A DNA stretch of 64,000 nucleotides from Limnephilus marmoratus (lineage: Eukaryota > Arthropoda > Insecta > Trichoptera > Limnephilidae). Below are positions 10,454-20,554 of this stretch, one piece after another. The first letter of the stretch is position 1, and every line of letters begins with the position of its first letter. The stretch spans positions 57,805,819-57,869,818 of the forward strand of contig OU862908.1 in assembly GCA_917880885.1 (NCBI GenBank), written 5' to 3'. The translations under genes were made by a program, and so were the position numbers. A model generated the notes under the pieces. The model worked only from the letters and a program-made list of their open reading frames with translations. It had not been told where the DNA came from and made no database searches.

Positions 10454-10852
10454 CGGGAAATATTTATTGGATAACCAACCCCCCCGGGCCATAGTGGTTC
10501 GCTACGATTGGTGATAGGTTCATGAGGTGAGCTTTATCCAGATCTTGACGGCGAATGCGTTTGCCCACCTTCTGCGTGGCGGGCCGGATCGGGAAAGACT
10601 GGTTGAGGGATACCTTACCTATATAGGGATATCTTACCTAGACCTCTATATCTGGACTTTCTCGTCCCATCGCCTTGCACCGCATTGGGGGGGGGGGGAT
10701 TCATGCATTCATCACTCCTGGACACATTGTCCCCCAGATTCATAACAAATAATCTACATCTCGTACCTTCTTTACTTCGCAAAACTTCCTCTCCTCTACC
10801 CTAAAAAGACCTTTCACACAACATCCCCAGAGATAACCCAGACCCTGAGAGA
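10454..10852 (+). mobile_element. Diverged repeat with LINE-derived tail
   Basis: Begins near TATTTATTGGATAACCAACC, passes through TAGTGGTTCGCTACGATTGG and GGGCCGGATCGGGAAAGAC, and ends with the tail shared by the LINE at 25023 (CTTCCTCTCCTCTACCCTAAAAAGACC, ACATCCCCAGAGATAACCCA). Same family as 7455-7745 and 42556-42885 but opposite orientation. A run of 12 G lies inside (around 10685). Right after it begins a MITE (10855). Confidence 0.55.
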
Positions 10853-10854
10853 GG

Positions 10855-11051
10855 TAGAAGTGAAACCTTCAGAAAACTAAAGTGGACAAGAGTGGGGAGG
10901 CTACAAAGCACCGCACAAAGAAGAGGCTGATTAAACCATCTTCTCTCGTAGACTAAATCCTGTAGATATGTATGTGTTTATCTATTTTAGTGTCGCTTTT
11001 TCGTTTCATCGAGTTTCAAATCACAACGGCGCTAAAGAAATTTTCACTTCA
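10855..11051. mobile_element. MITE with GAAGTGAAA-type inverted ends, copy 1
   Basis: Left end TAGAAGTGAAACCTTCAG, right end GAAATTTTCACTTCA, inverted with a few mismatches. Interior landmarks AAAGCACCGCACAAAGA, TATGTATGTGTTTATCT and CGTTTCATCGAGTTTCAAAT recur, inverted, at 34407-34615 and 42061-42246. About 200 bp, no coding capacity, no clear target duplication. Confidence 0.65.
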
Positions 11052-12336
11052 AAAAAATATCGCGAACATCTAAGGATGGTAGCGAGTTTTAAATCTAAAA
11101 CGAAATTTTGAGCTAAAAATATTGCGGACTTAGAGCGTTCCATAATCGCTATATTTGATTGACTACCTAGAACAATTAAAAATATATCTTAGAATGATTA
11201 CAGTAACGATTAATCATAACATTAGACTATATAGAGAAAAAAATTAAACAAAGCTTAAATAGAATGACGAATAAATGAGTATCTGAAAATACATCTCAAT
11301 GCCACAGGAAGTTTATTCCAAGCCTCAGGGCCGGATACTCCAAATGCACGATCACCAAACAACATATTACACAATATATTATTTACATATTTCACCTAAA
11401 CATTAATTTACGAAAAGGTTACATTGAAATGTATGTATGTTACGTCCCAGAGTGTAAGAAAGACAAGTTACACGATTACAAAACAAAGTATTTTTTTACA
11501 ATAATTTTGATGAATATCAATTTTCTTTTGTTTTCTTTCCGGGGAACACCTTGGCACAGTTTCTCCTAGTGAGGTGTTAACAAAACACTCCTACTAAATA
11601 ACCTATTTACATAACGTTACTGATCATTAACTTTTGTTTGTTTTTATTACTGAAACATATTTTCTATGTAAACCACTGTAATAATCTGTCAAATGTATAT
11701 TCGAGAATAGAAATAAACTAAATAAATAAACTATTCCTGCTAAATACTTAAGTAGCAGTATATTACGAAAGTTAATGCCAAATGTTCAAACCATAATAAT
11801 TCAAACAATTTGACTTCTTAACCAATTATTCAACTCGTCGCAACCCATAAATGTCCCGCCAATTAATTATGTGTAATGTTTATCCAGTCTGTTACCTATG
11901 GCGTGTAATGGCTCATGATTAATTAAGCGGAAATTTCCAGAAGCAACCAACTAACCCTTGTGGTGCCTCGAGGGGCGGTTCTGCATAAGCACTTATACCG
12001 ACTTTTTATTTATCGCCCCCGTTTCCCCAATGCTCAATTGAAATAAATGTTGATAATTTGAAGGGCCATTCCCCAAAACTGCCTTTGAAATAATACCAGT
12101 CGAAGAATTTGGCACCCTTTCCTTCCAATAAAACGAAACATTTAGATTGAAGTCAGAGATACTAAAAAGGAACAAGGGGCGAATTTTATGCATTTTATAT
12201 CAATATCGTTTTTTGTATTTTATGTAAAAGAGGCCAAAGAAATTAAGTAGCTATGATGAATGATAGAATTTTTGGTGGAATAGTTTCTAACCTAAAGTTT
12301 TTCTTCTACAGTTTAAGTAATTCGATTTATTGTTTT
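11052..12336 (+). other. Intron sequence, nothing recognised
   Basis: AT-rich, with only short chance frames on both strands. One minus-strand frame at 11993-12193 has no recognisable motif and is regarded as chance. Confidence 0.4.
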
Positions 12337-12998
12337 TGAAGTAAAACTTCTTTAATGGGAGTGGAAATTACCAGTAGATGTAGAAAATGTGAAGAGAATG
12401 AAGAGACTCCAATTCACTTATGATGCCAATGTCCTGCCCTGGTGGGAATTAGGCTCAGATACCTGGGGAGACATGTTGTAGAACCAGAAGACCTAGCCAC
12501 ATATCCGATAACAACTCTGGTGAACTTTATTAAAGGGACTGGGTTATTGTTAAAGGATTGAGGTAAAATGGGAGAAAGTACAATGTGCCCATGGCCTAAG
12601 TACTCACGGGAACCAATGGTAAACCGTTTCCGCTTTTATAATAAAAAATAAATAAAAAAACTTCTTTACGCACGCTTGACTTGGGGAGTAAGCTGGTAAA
12701 TGCGTGATGGGAGCGTTACGAAAACGAAGCGAACGGTAGTTGAGAGGGAGATATAAGTTAGTGAAGATAGAAAGAGAGAGAGTTACGTTTCGTATATTAC
12801 TCTAGGGGCAAGAGAGAGAGAGGTCAGCACACATTTTATTTCTCTCTTTCTCTCAAAGCCAGTTACGTTTCGTATATCTAAGACACAGTGCAGGCCTATT
12901 GTCTGTATCGCACTGTAGGAGCAAGAGAGAGAAGTGCGCGCGCGCATTTTCTTTCTCTCTTCCTATCATATAGATGGAGCTAAAGAAGTTTTACTTCA
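12337..12998. mobile_element. Inverted-repeat DNA element interrupted by a LINE
   Basis: TGAAGTAAAACTTCTTTA at the left is the inverse of TAAAGAAGTTTTACTTCA at the right, apart from the last unit. The interior has GA-rich tracts and two direct copies of AGTTACGTTTCGTATAT about 75 bp apart. The ends resemble those of the MITE at 10855-11051, so the two may belong to one superfamily. Without the LINE (12355-12656) the element would be about 350 bp. Confidence 0.6.
12355..12656 (+). mobile_element. 5'-truncated Jockey-like LINE with 12-bp target duplication
   Basis: AAAACTTCTTTA occurs on both sides (12343-12354 and 12657-12668). The insert encodes the end of a non-LTR polymerase: C-R-K-C-E-E-N-E-E-T-P-I-H-L, a stop, C-Q-C-P-A-L, then R-Y-L-G-R-H, ending at a stop, followed by a 3' UTR and the tail AATAAAAAATAAATAAAA. 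The Cys/His pattern with E-x-x-E-T-x-x-H is typical of the finger at the end of Jockey-group proteins. One in-frame TGA breaks it, so it is a pseudogene. Confidence 0.85.
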
Positions 12999-13044
12999 GT
13001 CGTGTGGTCTAAAGCACATTCGTTTTTTTATGCACTGGTAATCT

Positions 13045-13275
13045 TTGCCATATGAACTCATACTTGAGTTCAACAACTCGGCTGTGGAAAGATTTACTGA
13101 CCTCTGTGTTTCTTCCCTCCTACAAACTGGGTCTCTTTAAGAACCAGGTTCATTCCTTCCTCTCCACAAAGAGACCTCCCACACAGCATCCCCAAAGATG
13201 ATATAGACCCTGAAGGAAATTTATTTGTCTCAAGGCCTTCTGGGTGGAATTAATGTAAAAAAAAATAAGTTCATT
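13045..13275 (+). mobile_element. Jockey-like LINE 3' end fragment
   Basis: Matches the end of the LINE at 25023-25650: TTCAACAACTCGGCTGTGGA, CTTCCCTCCTACAAACTGGG, CATTCCTTCCTCTCCACAAA, then ATCCCCAAAGATGATATAGA and an A-rich tail at 13255-13266. Only the last 60 codons or so and the 3' UTR are present. Confidence 0.7.
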
Positions 13276-13334
13276 CAAAACCCACAACAGCCGATAATCA
13301 TCATACTTACTAATTTTATTTGTGAGTCTCCTGT

Positions 13335-13554
13335 GAATGATTGTATCTCAGGTTCAATAAACTCGGATTTATTTTGAATTTAGAGTCACTTTCAAAATTT
13401 GAACTGATTGTATCAAGATATCAGGCAAGCGATAAAATACCTACCTATAATAAAATATTTTAACAGAAAATTATTTTGTCTGCCATTTTCTAAATTGGAA
13501 CTGATATTTCAAGAATTCAGACTAACCTGTGATTTTTTTATGGATCTGCCCTAG
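13335..13554 (+). mobile_element. Short Helitron, third family
   Basis: Ends TGGATCTGCCCTAG followed by T, with a weak hairpin before it (CCTGTGATTTTTTTATGG). The body contains GGTTCAATAAACTCGGATTT and GAATTTAGAGTCACTTTCAA, seen again near 38490 and 42480. The better preserved end is at 38750-38774. Confidence 0.5.
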
Positions 13555-16229
13555 TATAATATAGTCATCCAAATAAACTCCTCAATATTAATAGTAAACA
13601 CATTATTAAACAATTACGCAATAATAAATTTGTGTAAGTAACCGGTTTAAAATTTGGTTTTAGAGTTGAGATGTCGTTTGCTTTGACGATGGCTCGCTTT
13701 TGTTCTAAACTAGGTAACAAAGGAGGGTTACATTTATATTACATCTAATACAAGTAATTTCCAAAAGTTGGTCACACTCTAGCCTCGAAAAGAAATAAAA
13801 ATAGCCCGCTTTTTCAGTATTTTTGGTATCTTAACTTATTGTGCATTAAATTTTGCAATTGGAATTTAACATCAAATTCCTGTTTTTTACCCATGGCTGT
13901 ATTCATTGCACGCCAGTGTTTTTCCTGAAAGTCTTCATTTGTCACCAAACAACTTCGATATTAAAACGTTCCGAGGCCATGAATGTCAGGAATGAGGAGA
14001 TTTACTTTTAATTTGAATTTTCGCCGACTTTCTTTGTGACGGGACTTGCTTGCATAGTATCAAAACAATTTTATGAAATTTAATACTTTGTTGCAAATAC
14101 ATTTCAGGCACTCTTTGAAAGGTTACGGCCATATTATCTTACCAGAAGAAAAAAATTCGTTCTCTCCTACTATTCTCTGGAACTATCTTAAAATCGTAGA
14201 AAATTTCACGGACATACATACCTATTTACTTTTATACATACATTCATAAATATTCTATGGCAAGAGATAAAAGGCAACTTGCTTATCTTGTATATGTGTA
14301 GTGCACATACATATTTCAAGGGGTTTTCGGTACAAAATTCCTCTCCTATGTAGTTGTTGTTAATTAGTTGCATTGGACGTCAAGAGAGTACAGGATTAGG
14401 CAGTAACAATGGAAGGTAACGTAACTCTGACAAATAGCTAGTTATTTTTAATAGTAGTTATTCTCTCCGCAGTGTAGAACTTACCATCGATCTGTGTTAT
14501 TCACTATTAATTAGGGGTTATGAAAGAAAATTTATTGTAAATGAGTGAAGGTAATAGTTTGAAATTCAAATTTGCGGATTCGCAGTTTGTGTAATCATCA
14601 CGAAGAGTTTTTCATTAGATTTTATAATAGATTGTAGAATTCACTTGTATTAATAAGCCTGTCAGTAAGTGGATTACTAATTTGAATATAAATCCAATTT
14701 GCGGATGCCATTATCATTCTAAATGGATGATAAAATTGTAAGGATTAAAAATAGGTAAACCAAGTAAAGATTATAATCTAATACCAAATAAGTTTCATTA
14801 TCGTGTTGCGTGTGGTTGCGCCAATCCTGTCATCCCCAGAGAATCCGCAACTTTCACAGAAGCCGCTCGTCCAAGACTCAAGCCATAGAAGTCTTTCAGA
14901 TATCATCAGTGCTGTTAACGGTAATATCGACATTTTATTGTGTATCGATATTGAACGATATTGTTATCGGGGTTTGAAGTTCCAATATGCTGCAATATAA
15001 CCTAAAATCCTTCAATAACACTTGAAAAATCCTGAAAAAAAGAGTTAAAAAATCATTTCGTTTACTTCCTTCATGAGACTATTAGAGACAGAATTATTTC
15101 CACTGTAATATCATTTGCTCAGAAAAAAAAACTGTTTTTCTAATAATCTCATAATCATGATGGCTGTGTGGTGTATTCACAGCCTGTCCATTAGCACAAT
15201 AGCAATCAGAACACAATTAAGTTAATGAGAATGCAAGTAATCAGCGCGTATCATGTGTAGGCACACTAACTACAACATCTGTACGTATGCAGTTTCATTG
15301 CACTATATTACCATGGCTTTGTTTTTGGGGGTGCGAATGCTGCCATTTTGCTGTCAGTTTCATTGCTCCGAAACGTCTAAAATGGCGGTCTTTCTACTAA
15401 ATTAAAATCTACATCAAAGCGAAGATAAAATGCTTATTGTTTTTACATCCCTAGTTTATTTGTATACCTTACCTGAAACGGTCAGTACTTCACCCATATA
15501 AAATTGTGGGAAATGTACCTAAAGGCATGCAACTGTCACTTCTGAAGGAGCTATTTTCAATTTTACAATGAAAATCTCCTATGCAAGATGTAGCTGCGGA
15601 TATAATTATAAAATGCTCGTTTTAATATTGCGTAGGCATAGGTACTAAAATAGTGAATATTTTTGTGGTAGAGAGATAAAAGAGATTTCATAAAAAAATC
15701 TTAGTATATAACTATTTAAGCATCACGCCATATCGCGGCAGGGTTATACAGAATATAAGATAGAATGTCGCTCACATCCCTTGCTTTATTCACATGAAGA
15801 TTTGTTCGATTCAATCGTGCCATGTACATACATCAGGTAATCTTGTTCGACACTGACTAAAGAGCATCCCCGTAAATGATTTTTTTTATGTCCAAGAAAT
15901 TATTTAATAACGTTTAATAATAAGAAGAACAAGTCTTATGTACTTTTACTGGTTTTCTTTGAATTCACTCAAACGATTTATTATTAATGGCATTTCTTGG
16001 AAAACACCGTGTTAGAAAACCAATATCTCTTCGATCGATTATTTAAAAAAATTGAAAGATTGGAAATGAAAACAATTATTTTCTTCATATAAAATTACCC
16101 CATATCTGGGCACACATATCCATATATATATATTTTAAAAAAAAATCACTAAAAAATGGTACATTTACAATATTCCTACCGAAAAATCTGAGAAAATAAG
16201 ACTGTGTTAAAAAAATGTGTTTTAATGTG
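13555..16229 (+). other. Intron sequence, nothing recognised
   Basis: 2.7 kb of AT-rich DNA without a repeat or frame that I can name. Longest chance frame 14803-15000 has no motif. Confidence 0.4.
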
Positions 16230-16440
16230 ATTACTGCACAAGAGTCTCACTTCCCGGAGCCAGTGATACTATTGCATCCCAAATATTTACACACATCACC
16301 ATTCAAATATTTTTTCAAAAGCACTACGCAAATCATATAATTATTATTATTAGGTAATGTAAGACTGTAGACAGTGGAAAGGAACGAGGAGATGAAAGAG
16401 GATAGTGTTGAAGAACCTGGTTATTCAGATCTTAGGAGTT
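16230..16440 (-). mobile_element. Degraded SINE, first family
   Basis: On the minus strand, AGAACTCCTAAGATCTGAATAACCAGG near the right and GATGCAATAGTATCACTGGC near the left match the SINE body and tail (compare 59890-60010), separated by unrelated AT-rich bases (about 16275-16355). Head missing. Confidence 0.45.
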
Positions 16441-17284
16441 CTGAATTCTGTCTCTTTGTGGGATTATGCCAACTGAGAATAAAGTCAACTCAACAACTCC
16501 TTAATATATTTTTAAATTAGCCGATAACCCTAAACTAACGTAACCTATTTAACCAATTTTTTAACATATTTTTTTATGAGATGGTTCTGAGTTGGTTTCA
16601 TTCCGAGTTGTCCGGTCACCCTTTTGTAGATACGGGAAAAATCCCGTACGGAATCGGGTTTCAAATGTGTGTAATTTTCTGAGCCTTTCAATTGCATTTT
16701 CAATGAGTGTGTGAGCCGAAGACAGCAGCCGCCAATTTTAACTAGTTTAAAACACGAAATACACTAGTTTAAAATACACGTATAGAATCTTTCTCGTGTC
16801 CACAAAAGACACAGAATCGCTCCTTTGGTCACAAAATTTGTTTTAATTTTTTACCATTTTTTTATTTTTTATTATTTTTCCAACAAAAACACAATTTACA
16901 TAAATATGTATTTTAAACAAATAATCGGTAGTCCCGCGAAGGGACAAATTTCAGTTGCAATCTCACAAAATAACATTTCATTCTTTGAATTATGTTAAAG
17001 CAGCATAATATTTGTGAGCTGGAATAGAAACCTTTCATAATTTGGACGTCAAACATTTTGAAAGCTCGATAGAAGTAATTATTTCACAAAAGAGCCCATA
17101 CTTTGCGTGTGCGCTTTGTGCTTTGAGCTTTTAGCTTTGTGTGGGCTGGATTCATTCTGCAGATCGACTGAATAATTAATTGTCCACGGATTGTGTTCTA
17201 CGTGTTGTCGTTACTTACCGAGCATATTCAAATGCAAAACAAACCCATTACTTTTGCAAAGCTCTATGAATCAAATTTGTAATC

Positions 17285-17452
17285 CAAATAGGGTGAGTGT
17301 TTAGCAATAAATACAAAAAATGTATTTACTGTTAAACAGAATTTTTATTGTTAAACAGCAAAAAATGTATTTATTGTTAAACATCATTTAGTTTAGCAAT
17401 AAATACAAAGAATGTATTTATTGTTAAACAATGGCTTATTGTATTAAGCCAT
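17285..17452. repeat. Clustered small palindromes next to a TTAA element
   Basis: Several inverted copies of AATAAATACAAAGAATGTATTT and TTTAGCAATAAAT/ATTTATTGTTAAAC, ending in the palindrome AATGGCTTATTG/TATTAAGCCATT. They may be the remains of a palindromic element into whose edge the neighbouring 713-bp element inserted. Confidence 0.5.
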
Positions 17453-17458
17453 TGTTAA

Positions 17459-18171
17459 GAGCGATTAACCAGCCAGCGGACGAAAATCCACATTTCGTCG
17501 AAAGCTGTTCTTACGACCGTGCAGGGCGGTTACAACGAGAAAGATTAATTATTCTCCGTACCAGCTTTTTAAAATTATAACTCAATATCGAATTTATTTC
17601 AATTCAAATTAGCTTTAATTTATACCTTCATCCAAAAATGCTGAAAGGCGTGATGATAAAACTATTAAAATAATGTACTTTTTGTAGTTATTTTTTGATT
17701 ATAAGTATTTATCATTTTTCAATAATGTCTAAATTTAATAAGAATGTTAAAAAAATTTGAAATATATATGTTTGTAAGTGCGCAAATAAATACACAAACG
17801 GACCAATTTTCGCCAAGAAACACATGTATGTACATATTTTTTAATGATTTTATTGAAACTAAAATTAAAATTCTAAAACATATGTTTGCTAGATAATATA
17901 TTGATTTATTTTACTGCATGAATTTATTATTTGAAATGGGTGTGGTATAATACAAAAACTTTTTTGAAAATTGAACAAATCTGCCAACGACCTATGGAAT
18001 AACCTTATTATTCTAAAAATTAAAAAAAATTCTCAAAATTTATTACATATGAATGCTAGATAAAAGAACAATCTTTCGAAATCCATTTATAATTTTTTGT
18101 GGAAAAGAGTCAATACGTCTAAAAACTTTTTTGAAAATGACGTATTTCTGGTTTTCTCTGGTAATGCCCTC
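17459..18171. mobile_element. 713-bp non-autonomous DNA element with TTAA target duplication, copy 1
   Basis: Flanked by TTAA on both sides (17455-17458, 18172-18175). Ends GAGCGATTAACCAG and CTGGTAATGCCCTC are imperfect inverted repeats. A second copy at 63216-63928 has exactly the same length, the same ends and different outer flanks, which fixes the boundaries. TTAA duplication is typical of piggyBac, though the GAGxG ends are not the usual CCY start. No transposase. Confidence 0.85.
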
Positions 18172-18199
18172 TTAAGTAGGCGATGCGTAATAACTTAAC

Positions 18200-18316
18200 G
18201 GGATGTCTGTATTATTTTTGACACATTTTTTAGTTAGGTTAGGTTAGGTTTTAGTAGATTTTTTTGTTGAGGAATGTTTTGTCCGTAGGATTTTTTGTCG
18301 GGGATATTTTTTCACT
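18200..18316 (+). mobile_element. Single arm of the GACAAAATATCC/TTAGG fold-back family
   Basis: TTAGTTAGGTTAGGTTAGG then TTTTAGTAGATTTTTTTGTT, GTTTTGTCCGTAGGATTTTT and GTCGGGGATATTTTT match the right arm of the element at 59169-60370 (60280-60370). The opposite arm is missing. Confidence 0.6.
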
Positions 18317-18582
18317 GGTTGAAAAGTTGCCGAACCAATTAAGTAATATCATTTATTTTTTAATTCTATTTATTTTTGGAATAACCTATTGGGTAAAAGC
18401 TCAAATTGGAGTAATTTTATAATTTTGTATTTTCATTTAAATTTCGTTTTGAATTTTCGTAGTAAATTTGTAATTTCGTTTGAGAGTTGCTAAAATTGTC
18501 TTCAGTGATTAAATATTACAATTTGAGGTTTTACTAAGCTATTCCAAAAATAATTAAAAAAATATTCATCGTAGACTTATAG

Positions 18583-18920
18583 AAAAGTCAATAGATATCA
18601 CACATTAAAATAAAAATGAATATATTTATTCAAAACATTATTTAAATTGCATTTAGTTCGAGCAGAATCTTACAATCCTCTCCTATCCTATTAATATTAT
18701 AAAAGCGAAAGTTTGTGTATATGTATGGGATGTGTGAATGAATTTTTGTAAAAAAGTCAATAGATATCACACACTAAAATAAAAATGCATATATTTTTTC
18801 AAAACATCATTTAAATTGCATTTAGTTCGAGCAGAATCTTACAACCCTCTCATATCCTATTAATATTATAAAAAGCGAAAGTTTGTATGGATGTATGGGA
18901 TGTGTGGATGAATGTTTGTT
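18583..18920 (+). repeat. 169-bp tandem duplication at a Helitron 5' region
   Basis: Two copies start at 18583 and 18752 (AAAAGTCAATAGATATCACA...), about 95 percent alike by eye. Each holds CCTATTAATATTATAAAA and GCGAAAGTTTGT, the standard start of many insect Helitrons, so the Helitron 5' end is present twice. Confidence 0.8.
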
Positions 18921-19348
18921 ACTCTTTCACGCAAAAAATACTGAATGGACTTTAAAAATTCTTTCACTAATAGAAAGCTTCATTATTTGCAAGTTATATA
19001 GGGTTTATATATTGATAAACGCTGGCGTTATGAAATTATTTATTATACGTTTATTGTCCAGACGAAAAGCAATGCGTTACTTGGTAACTATGAGTAATTA
19101 TCTGACGTGCGCTGTCATTTTGTTATTTGTTTTGTTACTATGGAGATCCCTTTAATAGTTAAAATTATACTAATCTGCTAATATGATAAATGCGAAACTA
19201 CGTGTGTTTGATTGTAACGAAAAATGAAATGGGGGTGAGTGGAGGAGAAGGGGTGGAGAGAGGGAATGGAGTGGGGATAGGGAAGGTGGAGGAGGCGGAG
19301 TGGGAACCCCCCTAATACTATGCAAGCGAAGCCGGGGGCAAAAGCTAG
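18855..19348 (+). mobile_element. Non-autonomous Helitron with purine-rich 3' part
   Basis: 5' region TCCTATTAATATTATAAAAAGCGAAAG..., TTGTTACTCTTTCACGCAAA, body without Rep/helicase, then a G/A-rich tract (19225-19315) and the end GCGAAGCCGGGGGCAAAAGCTAG followed by T. This is the usual Helitron ending (GC hairpin, short spacer, CTAG, T). Confidence 0.75.
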
Positions 19349-19866
19349 TCATATATAAAGATCGAAGCCAAAAAATATACGGAAATAAAAAAGAACAAAA
19401 TGTCGGTGGTTCTTAGTCGAAATATGGTTCAGTTAAATATGAGCGAATGGGATATATTCAAATTAGCTCTGTAGTTAGTGCAGAGCCCCGGCAAGGCCAA
19501 GGTTCTTTGTTAATTCCTATCTTTTTCTGTTTCAAATTTTCGTTTGAGAATCGTTAATATCCACTTCACGAATTAAATAATATTATTCGTCTCTGTTAGG
19601 ATCATTTACCAAAAAATGTATGTAATAAATTTCTGAAGGAACCGTTAGAAACGTGTTGTGGGTGCGTCCGTGTGAATTTTTTATCCACCAGTTCCAATTT
19701 TGAAAATGACAATATATTAAAATAACATTCCGTTTTTTTCCCTTTCATGGCTTTTCACGCCGAAGGAGTGTTGTAGCCAGTGTCAAGTGAATGATTGTGT
19801 AAATAATTTTTGTATTGTGTAATTATGGGTTTTTATAAATTTGGTATTAAAAACTGACCCTTTATG

Positions 19867-20554
19867 TCTTATATATAAAAATCTCGTGTCACGGTGTTTG
19901 TGGTCGCACTCCTCCGAAATGGCTTGACCGATTTATATTAATTTTTTTGTGTAGGTATATTGGGTAAGTATGAGAATAGGTTTACTTTAAAACCAATTTT
20001 CCTATCCAGAAAAAAATCTATTTTTTTGACAATTTTTATTTGGCATCAAAAAATACCCACAACCCCAAATTTTAACCCACCTACCCCCACCCTCCCATTT
20101 TTAAATCGCGATTTTAGTATTTTCGGATGAACAAATTTAACCGTCTTTCGTATTTCAAACAGAACGAAATTATTTATGTTGTTGATTGACAGATGGCGCT
20201 ACATCGAACTTTCATCCATACATGCGCAAGACATTCACGAGAAGCGTTGCGTCATTTTTATATTTCATTCGGCATCATGTTCTCGCGTGGGCAAACCATC
20301 GAGCTTATTTGTGTTGGCTGAAGACGGAATTACAAAAAATATCGTACACTCAATTGTTCTTCGAAATTCATATCGATTTTCTTTATTTCATTTTCCTACG
20401 TTGGTGTTTATTTTTTGGTTTTATCGGCATTCCTCTTTCTGTCGTAGAAACCATCCCCACACACTTACAATACATTCGTTATTTTTTATTTAACAACCAA
20501 AATATTCACTAGAAATAATTTATATGGCAGAACAAAGTTTGTCGCTTCTGCTAG
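19867..20554 (+). mobile_element. Non-autonomous Helitron, second type
   Basis: Starts TCTTATATATAAAAATCTCG with TGTCACGGTGTTTGTGG and ends AGAACAAAGTTTGTCGCTTCTGCTAG followed by T. The same 5' sequence, inverted, ends the element at 48891-49535. Overlapping open frames at 20176-20512 (105 and 108 codons) have no helicase or Rep motif and are taken as chance. Confidence 0.8.

Noticed and set aside
20176..20512. Two overlapping frames of 105 and 108 codons
   Set aside because: They lie inside a non-autonomous Helitron and show no Rep, helicase or other motif.
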